From contig SWDT01000211.1 in the NCBI GenBank assembly GCA_009193035.1, forward strand, positions 310,001-374,000: a DNA stretch of 64,000 nucleotides. Direction: 5' to 3'. Position 1 is the first letter of the stretch; every line of letters begins with the position of its first letter. Below the pieces are notes generated by a model. The model saw nothing but the letters and a program-made list of their open reading frames with translations. It was not told the DNA's origin and did no database searches. The DNA is from Halicephalobus mephisto (lineage: Eukaryota; Nematoda; Chromadorea; Rhabditida; Panagrolaimidae). Of the stretch, positions 11,440 through 22,601 are shown one piece after another. The position numbers and the translations under genes are program-made.

Positions 11440-12036
11440 TTATTTAACAATTGCTATACAATTTACTGGGTCTCCGGAATACTGAACTATTTTTCGAATT
11501 TCATCAATTGGTTTCAAAAGCCGTATTTCCTTGTGATCGTCTTGTTTCTGATATAACATTTCACCTTCAAAATCGACTAGCCCATACTTCCTGGCACGAA
11601 GCAGCATCCCAACAAGCTACAATACGGCAAATATAACTTGAAATGGCTAGAATCACTTACCTTATCTGAATAATGAGCATAAATATAAAACAAGGGCCCG
11701 AATTTGATAATACAATTTGGCGGGGTACCCACAGCGTGTTGGGAAATGATTTCACACAAGAAAACGACCTCACGTGTTACATAATCTCCGGCTCTATTGG
11801 CTCTCTTCTCAGTCTTCGATCCTGGAGGAGGTCTAGCGTAATCTTTAGCTGTTTTGTCGAATTTCTGGACTTCATAAGTGCTTGAAAAGGGATTTCTGGA
11901 ATTAATTATCTCACCAAAGAATATCCATCAAGAAAACAAACCTTTTTAGTTCCTCTTCATTTCTTTTTTCAGCGTCATTGAATTTGGCAATGGTATTCTT
12001 CAAAGCACCCTGTTTCGAGATTTTCGTAAAGTTCAT
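11440..12036 (-). CDS. ABRA/STARS-type actin-binding Rho-activating protein (Costars domain)
   Basis: A 168-residue protein in three exons (12036-11942, 11895-11661, 11616-11440) with closed phases. After a short helical N-terminus comes the conserved block NPFSSTYEVQKF, then YARPPPGSKTEKRA and the Costars domain: helix EVVFLCEIISQH, strand IKFGPLFYIYAHYSDK, and the signature LVGMLLRARKYGLVDFEGE at about residues 110-128. Vertebrate ABRA binds actin and drives SRF/MRTF signalling in muscle; here the long vertebrate N-terminal part is missing, so this is the short invertebrate form. Role in actin and muscle regulation is inferred from the family. Confidence 0.88.
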
Positions 12037-12364
12037 CGCTGAATGAAATATCAAGCGATTGAACAGCACGTAAGGTCAGGAATGCTGCTATATCCCCATT
12101 GGCGTTAACAGCTCTATGGAGAGAAAACGCAGCTGTTGGATTTCTCCTATGCAAGGTCAATTGTCTCGAACATTCTTCACATGTGCTTCCTGTGAGTTCA
12201 CCATTGACTTTTGATGATTATTTGGCACCAGCTTTCGAATAAATCGATTTATTTGACATGTTTGCCAAACGTCTTTACTGTCAATTTCTTCAAACTTTTC
12301 GTACTATTTTATTTTTGAAACTGGGAATTTAAATAAACTGATGACATTGTTTTGAGATCAAAGA

Positions 12365-14053
12365 TTAGTAGCGACGATTGAATTCGACACGCTGAAGCCG
12401 TCCATCTTCTCCGAAAGTGATTACTGGTGGAGTTTTATGACAAGGGGAACGAGAATGTTGAGCGGAATCTGTGTTGTTTGTGTTATTCTTGTTTCTGAAA
12501 TCAGGTATTTTGCTTTAGAAACTTGGGGATGAAAGCTGTACCTGATGAGTTTGAACTCCTCAGTGTTGGTTGAGGTAGATCGAGTCATACGCGAGAACCC
12601 GAGCTTCATCCAAATGAGCTTATTCAAAGTACTTTCGACCTAAACACTCAGAAGCGTTATTCTGCTGAAATCCAGTTCGACGCTTCTTCTTCTGGCAATC
12701 TCTGCTCGAAGTTTGAGGGAAGTCTTCAGCCATACAAATGTACGAGACAAATTTTCTTGGACCTATACAAACACAAACCACATTACGACATAGATTACGG
12801 TGATTAACAAACCTCCTTGTTTTTGAAGCAGAAGAAGATGGCCACGAGTAGTCCTTGGAGAGAGGACACGATGACTGAGTAATAAGAGACTATCAAACTC
12901 AGCCACTGGGGAGATGTTGGTTGAACTAACACGATGGCATAATTGACTCCCAGAAGAGGACAGAGCACAAAAAGGGCTCGGAGACCTCTACTGAATCGTT
13001 CGAATTCCCTCGGAGTTGTTAGTTTTAATTTCGCCAATAAGACGTAAACGATAACAAGTAGGAACAGAATATTCACCATTATGATGAACAAGATAGGGAC
13101 AAGGATAATCTTGTCCATGGAAGCGTGATGCCAGTCGGTGCATCTATAACCCGATTTTCAGCTTAGTAATTAAGGAAATGTTCTTACTCTACTGATAAAA
13201 CTTTTCTGTAACCAAGACAAGTATTCAGGAACAGCAAAAACCCAGGAATTCCCCAACCTACGGCAGAACACATCCAGAACCGAATTCTTTGAGAATAGAA
13301 GCTAAATAGGACGTTGACGAAGAGGAACAATCCCTCCACGAACATCCAACAAAACGCAGCCAAAATGATGTATTTCAAAAGTAACATGGGAAGAGCACAG
13401 ATGAGCTACAATATTTCCATGGATATGGCAAAATAATTAATTCCTGGTGGACTTACCACAATTTCCTCAATTCCACGAATTTCAAAATGAATGGTAAATA
13501 AGGCATACAGTAGCCATGTCATATTGTGGATTGCGAAACAAGCAACGATATTAGTATGAATAATATTTCGCAAACATGATAAACTTCTAAAACCGAAATT
13601 AATTTTGATTACAGTACATCTGAACATACTTGTAATGGAGGAAAATTAACAGAGCAAGTGTACAGGATATCAGAGAGAGAATGTAACCAACGACGTAAAT
13701 CCAATACATGATCTCAGCGTGAAAGGGGGAGATCATTTCATAAGAAATGTCAGGATTTTCAATACAAGCGGAATAATTACCAACTCTATCCCATTTACCG
13801 TCCGGGTGACAGAACCTTGTCGCTTTCCCACTTGCGTAAATTTTGGAATCTACAACGACGGGACAGTCCATCGAAACCATCGTTCCCGGTTTCGTTTCCG
13901 GCCAACAGAGAACAGCATCAAATGTTGATGGACAGTAGCCTAGAAATTCTTGAATATAAATTCACGAAAAGTACTCTTACCTTCTGTCGACCAAGAGGAA
14001 TTCAGTAACTGCATTAAGCAATTATAGTGGGTAGAAAATTCAGAATTCGACAT
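12365..14053 (-). CDS. Class B (secretin-type) neuropeptide GPCR
   Basis: Signature: an N-terminal hormone-binding domain with the ordered cysteines in CPSTFDAVLCWPETKPG, MDCPV, RFCHPDGKW and NYSACIENPD (about residues 28-100), then seven membrane segments. Class B landmarks are CLRNIIHTN in the TM2 region, WMFVEGLFL in TM3, GWGIPG in TM4, the extracellular ECTDW cysteine, RALFVLCPLLGV in TM6 and LQGLLVAIFFCF in TM7. Exons start at 14053 and the stop is at 12365; introns are 40-60 bp. One intron near the C-terminus (GTCGAA...GTTTAG) has a weak donor. C. elegans has few receptors of this class (pdfr-1, seb-2, seb-3); the CRF/DH44-like wording of TM2-TM3 suggests a SEB type, but I cannot assign it. 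No clear signal peptide precedes the domain. Confidence 0.85.
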
Positions 14054-14799
14054 TTTAGATTCTCGACTAAATCAAAAAATTGAGAAAAGTTTCATTTGCC
14101 ACGTACTTGATGCTTTTCAGTAGGAAGAATTCGGTTCTTTTAAAATAATTTCCAGAACCCTTTTTGCTAAGTAAACAGTAGGTTTTCACGGAGATGATCA
14201 ACGTACAGATTCTTTTGTGAAAAGTAAACAGTCCGAGGTGGATCTGGATAAAATTGAAAGAATACCGAACTTTTTAAATAATGGCAACAGTCGTTGAATT
14301 TTTCGATTACGAAAAAGCGTCAGCAACCACTTTCCAAAGTAATGAGAACGAGCTATGGGAATTATGTTAACTTGGTGCTAGCTACAAAAGTCCATTTAAT
14401 TAGATCCCTAGACACCAGATTCCCGTGTATTTATTATCAAATGATTCACATGGTCTTGAAGTAGTTGAAAAAATGGTCAACATGCATATGTCAAATGATG
14501 CTTTAACAGATTCATTGCATTTCCCCTGACTCTGTAGAAATGCAATAGATCCAATTAATTCAATGTTTTTCAAACTGAATAAAATCATGAATATTTTAAA
14601 AGCAAGAAGATAATTGCAATTCAGATTTTACTCGATTAGCTATGAACAATTTTCCATTAAGAACAAAGAGATAACACGGAAAATTCAGCTGAGTCCTAAC
14701 TCTTTCCTGCTATTGATAAACAGAAGAATAAGCGATCACTCTTCTGTCTGGAAACTATTGTCCGTTATTCTTGTCCATCTATCTACACGTCCAATTTAA
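14054..14799. other. Divergent promoter interval
   Basis: The start codons of the class B receptor (minus) and the exchanger (plus) point away from each other across this 746 bp stretch. I see no gene in it. Confidence 0.6.
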
Positions 14800-17700
14800 A
14801 TGTCCTACATAAATAAAAGTAATGACTTTGCTCCTACCCTTGTCCCCATTCATCCATCGACTTCCACCTCCCTCGATCAGGTTACTATAGCCATATGGCC
14901 AAATAGTGGAAACGAAGCATGTACCCCGTACAAATTGACAAATTCCACAGTCTGTAAGTGAAAAATCAGTTTTTATTAAAAATTCCTTAATACGACAATC
15001 GATTTTCCAACATCTACGAATTCTGAATTCTTCAAATTTCAAACTTGAACTGATTAAAATTTAGTTTATATATTAATTTTTGATCTCAGACAAAGTTCAC
15101 ACAGACAGAAGTTATAAAATACAAAATAGAATGTAGCATCGTAAGACAAAAATTTGGTGATATTGCTGATTGATCATGAGAATTCTCTCTCACAATCTTT
15201 CGTTGTAGAAGAATCTTTGTAAAACTACGGATTAAATTTAAATACATATTCAGTAAGATTAAAGTAGTTCAAACTTGAATTTTTCAGTTTTTAAACTTAG
15301 ATTAATCTGAATGACTCAATTTTCGAAGTCAAATTAATTTAAAACTTGCGGATCTGATTCTTACATTTTATTTATTGTTTCAGTAGCTTGTGATTATATA
15401 AAGCGTTTTGCTGATATCTGTGAAGGCGGGTGAGTAAAATATTGTTTTCATTTTCATAGGTGATTTATTTAGAGGCTACTTTATGTGGACAGAATATGTT
15501 GTCTGTGAGGAATCAGATGTAGTTCGATATTTCCTGTTATCAGTGGCGATAATTGTTTTACTGATTTTATTCTTAGCTATGTCTTCAGCTGCAGATGACT
15601 TTTTTTGTCCCAGTATTTCGGCTATTGTGGACCACTTAAAAATCTCTCAAAGTGTGGCTGGAATTACATTCATGGCCTTCGGGAACGGAGCCCCTGACAT
15701 TTTCAGTACGATAGCTTCGGTTCTGAATACAAAGCATCCAAAAGCAGGTTTAGCCATAGGAGACCTTCTCGGTGGAGGGGCTTTCGTAACTACTATTGTA
15801 TTAGCTGCTGTAATTATTGTAAATCCATTCCAAGTCTCTCGGAGACCAACTTTCCGAGATATCGCCTTTTATTTAATCGGGATCGCCTGGATGGCTTTCA
15901 TCATGCTTTATGATTCTAAACTGTACATCTGGCAGCCGGCCGCTTATTTGGCCTTATATTTACTATATGTTTCAACTGTTTTTTTTGGACGAATTTACCG
16001 GAAAATAGAGCGTAAAAAAACTCATTATCATCGGAGTGTAGGACGATCATTATCAAATCATTCTCGGATATCAGGTAATCTGTCGTTAAGATCCCCAAAC
16101 TTTCTTTATCTTTTTAGAATTGAGAGCAGATAATCTTTCTTTATCATCACTTTCCACACGAGAATCTGCCCAACATGGAAATTCCTTGATGCCTCCGAGG
16201 CTATCTGTATCTTCCTTATACGCAACTTATCCGGATACAGTAAATCCGGGCAATGCATTCCTGGAAAGCCAAAGTGTAGCTAGTCTATCGGCTTCAGCGA
16301 AATCCCAGTTTTCCTTCAATTCTCCTATTCCTGTTATGATGGAACCTATGCCAGCAGTGGAAAGAAATCCGAACTTTGTCATTCCAAGCATCGTAATTAG
16401 TCCTGTTGATGCTATTGACGGTCATGTCACAACCTTTAGATATCAAGATGGAAGATTCAAGTATGAAGAACAGGAGCTTGATTACGGTATACTTAGTATA
16501 ATTGTATTCCTTCATTAAAGAGTTTAGATTCTGATGACAGTGGTCACGGAATGGTAGTGGTTGTTCCTTCATCACGACGTCATTCTGGTCGACGATATTC
16601 AATCATGTCTTTGTCGGATGCCAGAAGTCATAAGGCCTCTTTAGTAGGTGAGAATCTCCTGATATCTCATCAAATACCACATATCTAATTTCAGCCGCCC
16701 CTCTACCATCTCTGAACGCCACAACTCCTGTCACAGTAAAGCGAATTGTAAAAGATCTTCTGACTGCACTCTATCCTTTAAACGAGAATTTCTCTGAAGC
16801 TTCTAGATTCTCGAAAATTTTACAAATTATCAAGTGTCCCATTTTGGTCTTATTTAGAATGACGATTCCTGAAACTGATCTCTGGTGCAAACCATTGTCA
16901 ATTATCCATACATTTACCATGCCGATGATGGCTCTGACTGCTTTTGGGGTACTGACAATTGCTCCGATTCCAGGAGGTCCGGGACTGTGGGTATATTTTT
17001 TGCCATTTTCCTCCATTTCTACGGCTCTTTTGATTAAATTCACTGATTACAATAAGGAACCAAAATATCACAAGGTATGAACATTGAAACTAATCTACTT
17101 TTGATTTCTTGAACTTTTACAGAATATGACTGCTTATCTCGGGTTTGTGATGTCCGTATCCTGGATCTATGCGGTTTCCAGTGAGGTGGTGAATATTATT
17201 TCGATGATAAGCGTAGTTTCCAGACTCTCTCATGAAGTTGTTCTTTGATCAAAAACCAAATAATGTTCTTCTTTTTAGATCCTTGGACTTACTGTGATGG
17301 CATGGAGTACCAGCATAGGGGATCTTGTGGCGGATATCTCAGTCGCCAAACAAGGGGTCTCACAGATGGCGGCCTCGGCTGCTATTGGGGGACCTCTTTT
17401 CAGTCAGTTGTCCTCGAAGATTACAAAGTTAGACAATTTATTTTCAGATTTACTGATAGGATTCGGTGCTTCTTTTTTCATAGCAACAGCAACAGGAAAG
17501 AAAGTCAACGTAAGTCCTAAATAACGATTATCACTTTCTATTACATCGGAGTTCTCTATTCGGGGACCGGAATTGGAAAATTAGTCAGTTTGTCTGGCTG
17601 TCCATGAAAAATGAATATTTTCAGTTGCAAATCAACACCATCAAAGGCTTGCTACTGATTCTCATTGCGGTGAGTCTCCTGTCCACTCAAGTCATCCTCA

Positions 17701-17813
17701 TTATCAACAAGTTCTCTGCAAAACGTATCCATGGATATATTCTGATAGTACTTTATGTTGTTTTTTTGTGTTGTTTGATATTAACAGAATTGAATGTGAT
17801 CAATATTTTTTGA
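14800..17813 (+). CDS. NCLX-type cation/Ca2+ exchanger (SLC8B1-like)
   Basis: A 734-residue sodium/calcium exchanger of the CCX/NCLX branch, which in animals exports calcium from mitochondria. Nine exons with closed phases: 14800-14953, 15384-15429, 15473-16074, 16118-16486, 16528-16647, 16695-17074, 17123-17236, 17279-17509, 17625-17813. The luminal N-terminus has paired cysteines before CEGGGYFMWTEYVVC. The alpha-1 repeat carries GNGAPDIFS and alpha-2 carries STSIGDLVADISVAKQG, both ion-binding signatures, with about 12 membrane helices. A long serine-rich cytosolic loop (about residues 270-430) lies between them. C. elegans has five members of this branch (ncx-6 to ncx-10); the exact one is not assignable. 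The final residues ...LTELNVINIF match the family C-terminus. Confidence 0.92.
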
Positions 17814-18132
17814 AAATAAAATTATTGAGCCATCGATTTTGTCGAAAATAGTCTCCCGGCCGGTTGGTCTAGAAAAGCCGAAGGTCCCACGCGGAAAAAC
17901 TGGACGTCGGCCTTTTGACTAATATGTCAACATTCATTCTCCTATCTTCTGTTTTTGGTTCTCATTATTCGGATTTCAATAATTGAACTTTATTTTTTAA
18001 TACTACTGATAGTGTAGAATTCCTTATTTGTTCATATACAAGGTTGTTATAAGAATTCAGTTCTTATTTTGCGGATGAAAAATAAGCCGACGTGTTTTAT
18101 CGACTGAATAACTTTCATTACTTTCCAGGCTT
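17814..18132 (+). other. Short gap between exchanger and calnexin
   Basis: An AATAAA directly after the exchanger stop (17814-17825 region) is followed by about 300 bp and then the acceptor TTTCCAG ending at 18129, three bases before the calnexin ATG. The spacing is near that of operon gaps, but nothing in the sequence shows whether SL1 or SL2 is used. Confidence 0.45.
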
Positions 18133-19956
18133 ATGAAATCCTATTACTTCTGTCTTGGGCTGATTTTTACCGCACTCTTTACGGGTATTCAGGCCGAAGA
18201 CTCTGATCCTGATGATATACCGACCGAGGTAGGTATTTTGGTTATATCGACAATCCTTATGAATGACTTTAGCAATATATTCCTCCTTCTTTCGTACCGC
18301 CAACAATAAAACAGAATGAGGTCTATTTTGTTGACTGGTTTGACAACAGAAATGGAATCGGTACTCGTTGGATTAAGTCTACTGCCAAGAAGGATGGGAT
18401 TGACGAGAATTTAGCGATGTACAATGGAGAATGGTACGTCGGTTCCCCAGCAAATGTGATCATTGAGGAAGATTATGGATTAGTCGTTAAGACAAGAGCT
18501 CGTCATCATGCCATTGCTTCTGTCCTGAGAGAACCATTTGATTTCTCTGGAAAACCTCTCATCTTACAATATGAAGTCAAGTACGAAGAAGGTCAAGAGT
18601 GCGGTGGTGGATATGTAAAACTTCTTTCTGCGGGTATTGAGAAGAAGATCAGTAGCTTCACAGACAAGACGCCTTATACAATAATGTTTGGTCCGGATAA
18701 ATGTGGTCAAAGTGCCAAAGTTCACTTCATTATTAAGTTAAAGAATCCTAAAAACGGAACTATTAGTGTAAGTTCATGTTATCGGATATTTGGGTTGATG
18801 TTGAGTATTTTAGGAGCACAGTATTAAGGAGTCAGCTAGTAAGAACGTTGTCTCCTATTTTGAGGACAAGATGACCCATCTATATACGCTGAAAGTTACT
18901 CCTGATAACCGCTTTTCCGTCCAGATTGACAATTATGAGATTATCTCAGGAAACCTTCTGAAGGATCTAGTTCCTACAATTGAACCACCTAAAGAGATCC
19001 ATGACCCTGAAGATAAGAAGCCGGAGGATTGGGATGAAAGAGAGTTTATTGCTGATGAAACAGCGACTAAGCCTGATGATTGGGATGAGAGTCAACCGAA
19101 AGAAATCGTTGACGCTTCAGCTACAATGCCCTCTGATTGGCTTGAAGATGAGGAATCTTTGATTTTCGACCCTGAGGCAGTCAAGCCAGATGATTGGGAT
19201 GTCGAACTTGATGGAGAGTGGGAACCGAAGCTCATCCCTAACCCTAAATGTGCTTCAGTGAGTGGATGTGGAAAGTGGAACCCGCCAATGAAGCCGAATC
19301 CGCTATATAAGGGCAAATGGTCACCTCCTATGATCAAGAATCCAGATTATAAAGGAAAATGGTCACCTAAGCTAATTGAGAATCCCCATTACTATGAACC
19401 CGATCCTTACAAGCAGTTAGAGAAGATCACCGCTATTGGAATTGAACTCTGGACCATGAGTTCTGGAATTGTTTTCGACAATATTTTAATCGCTGATGAT
19501 GAAGAGCTGGCTCATCGATTCGCCGCTGAAACCTTCACAATCAAGAAGAATCAAGAGGAGAAGTATGCTGCTATCAAGAATCCATCCAAAGGCATTTTCC
19601 AGAGCTTAATCGATGCTACTGAAGACAAACCGTGGCTTTGGGCTGTTTATACTGTCGCCCTTCTCATTCCGACGATTTTGATCTCCGTTTTGTGCTTTGG
19701 ACGTAAGACAACTCCCGTACCCTCTAAGAAAACTGATGAGATTGTCGAAGATGACTTTGAACCCGAAGAAGAAGTTCGTCAAGAGGACATTGTTGACATT
19801 GATGCTGCTAATGTGGAGATTTCTGAAGAAGCACAACCTGAAGAAGAGCAAGTAGATGCCAATGGAGGAGAAAGTGACAATGCTAGCCAGAAATCGGGTA
19901 AGTCCTCCGCCGAGCCTTCACCCAAGACTCGACAACGACGTCCTCGCAAAGAATAG
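18133..19956 (+). CDS. cnx-1: Calnexin, ER membrane chaperone
   Basis: A 577-residue lectin chaperone that binds monoglucosylated glycoproteins in the endoplasmic reticulum. Exons 18133-18228, 18273-18767 and 18814-19956. Domains in order: signal peptide (FCLGLIFTALFTGIQA), globular lectin domain with the family motif KYEEGQECGGGYVKLL, the P-domain with repeat set 1 (KPEDWDE, KPDDWDE, MPSDWLE, KPDDWDV) and repeat set 2 (GKWNPPMKPNP, GKWSPPMIKNP, GKWSPKLIENP), the distal lectin strand, one membrane helix (about LWAVYTVALLIPTILISVLC) and an acidic cytosolic tail ending in RQRRPRKE, an arginine-rich ER-retention type end. The membrane helix and tail separate it from calreticulin. The ATG lies three bases after a TTTCCAG acceptor, a trans-splice site. 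Confidence 0.97.
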
Positions 19957-20079
19957 TGAACTTTCACAAGCGAAATCTCTTGCTCAGATCTTCATTTTGG
20001 TTCATATGATGGTTGATCAAATTTAACTTTTTCGCTTTTTCATGAGATGTGTTTTTAAGTATATTATTTTGCTTCAATT

Positions 20080-20093
20080 AATAAATCAATAAA
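20080..20093 (+). terminator. Polyadenylation signals of calnexin
   Basis: Two overlapping AATAAA motifs about 125-135 bp after the calnexin stop, placed as expected for nematode 3' end formation. The convergent gene ends at 20295, leaving about 200 bp between the two 3' ends. Confidence 0.6.
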
Positions 20094-20294
20094 GACCTTT
20101 ATTTTATAATTCCAAAACAAGGGTCATAACAATAGGTCGGCTTTGTTAGAAAGCGAAAACGTACCCGAGAGTACTACCAAACACCAATGAAGAAATTATG
20201 CCTTGATGGGAGGTGTATGGGAGTTAGCAAAGTGGTTTGAACGAAGACTGATGATAGCATCTGAATAGGTGAACCGGAATATTTGTAGCAAGTC

Positions 20295-21900
20295 TTACAT
20301 GTGACCCGAAGCACTGTAACGAACTTGGTTGGCAGGACTACGCCATTTTGATGGACGGTACTTGATGAGTTGCTGGCCAGACCAACTGTAAGGGTTATTG
20401 TAAGCATAATACAGCCAGGCAACGAAAACGATTCCGAAGAGGACGGCCAAGTAGAGGAATGTCTTTCCATAAGTCAGTGTTGTCTTATCTGAATGAGTAG
20501 TTTCGGTTATTGAATTTGATTTCGAACTTTTCGTTGTTAGTGACACGACGGCGTCTGGATGAGGAGCTTTCGTTGAATCTGAGCTAGAGCTTTCCGAAGG
20601 CTTTGGTGTTGACTTTGAAGGAACATCTTTGCAGACTTCAGTTTTCGGTCTGCTACAATAACCTTCAACAAACTCTTGTCTTCTCCTGTGGAGGCCATCG
20701 AGATCAGAACAAAATCCTCCCTCTTCTTCACTAGGAACACACCACGTGCAGGTAAAGAATTTGAGTGAAGAATTCGAGCAAGATTGGCAGTCCGAGAATC
20801 CGAGACAAGCTGAAATCTTTATATAAACTCCAATACGGAAATTGAAACTAACTTGGTAGAGCTTTCAGGATAACGACGGCATTTGAAACAACTTGTTCTC
20901 TGGTGAGGGAAATTCTGTGATATTCGTGAATAACTCTCTTATTAGATGTTTGAGAAGCTGAAAACCATAGTTCGTAAAAGTCATTAAGGAAATCAAACCA
21001 TCATTAGGAATCTTCATCTTGTGATTGAACAAGTAAGCATCACTAACTCCCAATTTACAAGGGTGATTCGCGTCGCTGACGTTAGTTACAGGGATTGGAA
21101 TCTAAATTCAAGAATAAATTTTCATCCAAAAGCAATAAAACTCACATCTTTGTATACAAACCAGATGTCTCCGTTGGTGAACAAGGACACTTGGAAAGTG
21201 AATGATCCAGCTGAAAAGGGATAATTTCAATCAAATTCGAAAGTCAAAATAAGAACCATTAGGGTCATCTCGGAGTTTCACGTTAGACCATTCAACGATA
21301 AATCGATTTCCATCATCTCCGAACATGACCAACGAGTTATTGGACATAGTATCGAAATTGGCCATCAAAGGAGCGATATATTGGGTTGCTGCGAGCCAGC
21401 TGTGGGTTTGATCTCCGACATATAGAAAACCACCAGTAGCGATCGTGACATTGGTGAGTTTGTGGCCATAGAAGGGGAATTCAAATCTCAGCTTAACACC
21501 AGCAGCTTTACGATAAGCACTCATAAGATGTTCATGAGTTGAGTTCCCAGTCACATTCTTCTGAGTTAGAAACTCGGTCATATTCACATAATGGTCCGTG
21601 AAAGCAGTCTTGTCTCCATTAATAACGGTCATATTGTAGTAAATATGTTCTGTAGTAACATTTGTCGGGTCATTTTCAGTATCGTCTATTTCATAATCTG
21701 GAGGGAATGTTGGAAACCATCGGGTTTCTTCTGCCTGCCTTTTATGTCGGAAGATGAGATTAGATGAATCCAAAGCTGAAATATTGACTATATCCTTAAA
21801 GTCGAAAGTAACACTTACAAGCAAAGGCAGAGTAATCGATCACTTCTGCAACAGTCGAGCACAGAGCTAGACTAAGGACAAGTATCTTCAGCCAAAACAT
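20295..21900 (-). CDS. Plexin-domain-containing (PLXDC/TEM7-like) membrane protein
   Basis: A single-pass type I protein. Signal peptide (FWLKILVLSLALCSTVAE) from the ATG at 21900. The extracellular part holds the PLXDC core FEFPFYGHKLTNVTIATGGF and YIAPLMANFD, then FIVEWSNVKL, FTFQVSLFTNGDIWFVYKDI and HPCKLGVSDAY, followed by a PSI-type cysteine cluster (CLGFSDCQSC, FTCTWC). A serine/threonine-rich stem, one helix (TFLYLAVLFGIVFVAWLYYAY) and a short basic cytosolic tail end at 20295. Exons 21900-21819, 21775-21257, 21210-21146 and at least three more, all with closed phases. Many NxS/T sites. Vertebrate PLXDC1/2 are PEDF receptors and endothelial markers; the function in worms is not established from sequence. 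Convergent with calnexin. Confidence 0.9.
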
Positions 21901-22367
21901 GGCAAAGGATCTGGAAAAACAATTTTAGCTTTAGATTTGAAAAACTTGAAACCACGACAAAGTAAACAAGATACTTTTTTGAGAAAACTGGACTTTGGTA
22001 AAAAGTGACTGTTTCCAAACTTTGATAATATAATAAAAACTTCTGCCTGAGGATAGAGACAAAAACGGCAGCCGCATCCACTCCATTCTCAATAGAAATG
22101 ATAAATGGGCGGCACATAAGTTCGGATATGTGGATACGACAAGAACTATGCTTAATCGCCGCAAGCCACAACTTAGTCAAGATCTGCTTGAGTTCTTGAC
22201 ACCTGCTCAATCATTTCCCGGTTAAAGAAACTCGGAGTTAATTTCAGCTCGACAATATGAAAATGAAAAACGACCGAAGAAAAGATGGATTACTTTATTG
22301 TTGGTTAAAATAAAATCAAGAGTTTTTATAAAAATAATTAAATTCACGAGTCGCGCACGTTTGATGC

Positions 22368-22601
22368 TTACGCTCTGGCAACAATCAATACGGGTACGAG
22401 CTCTCCATAAGGAGAGACACACCGCGAAGCTCGTCCAATGCCGATAAATGACTGGTCGTTCCGATCGAAATAGAACAAATTCTGCGCAAGAAAAGAAACA
22501 AGTTAATTACTTAGTTTACTTTAGCTCCAAAGTCGGCATGAAAGCGTTTCTGGGAAGCGAAAATGAGGAGACCAAGAGCGAGAACTGAATTTCTCTAATT
22601 T
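22368..22601 (-). CDS. Candidate small secreted protein, 5' end unresolved
   Basis: A spliced reading frame: an upstream exon ending at 22520 encodes a hydrophobic run (NSVLALGLLIFASQKRF), a 38 bp intron (GTAAAC...TTGCGCAG), then 37 codons from 22481 to a TAA at 22368 (starting NLFYFDRNDQSFIGIG, ending PVLIVARA). The hydrophobic run before the first intron looks like a signal peptide, but no ATG lies in frame before an upstream stop, so a further 5' exon is needed. I do not recognise the protein. It could be chance. Confidence 0.3.

Noticed and set aside
14779..15042. Minus-strand 87-codon frame over the first exchanger exon
   Set aside because: Antisense to exon 1 of the exchanger, which is supported by phase and family.
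17850..17920. GC-rich patch after the exchanger gene, considered as a tRNA
   Set aside because: No acceptor stem, no B box and no T-run terminator.
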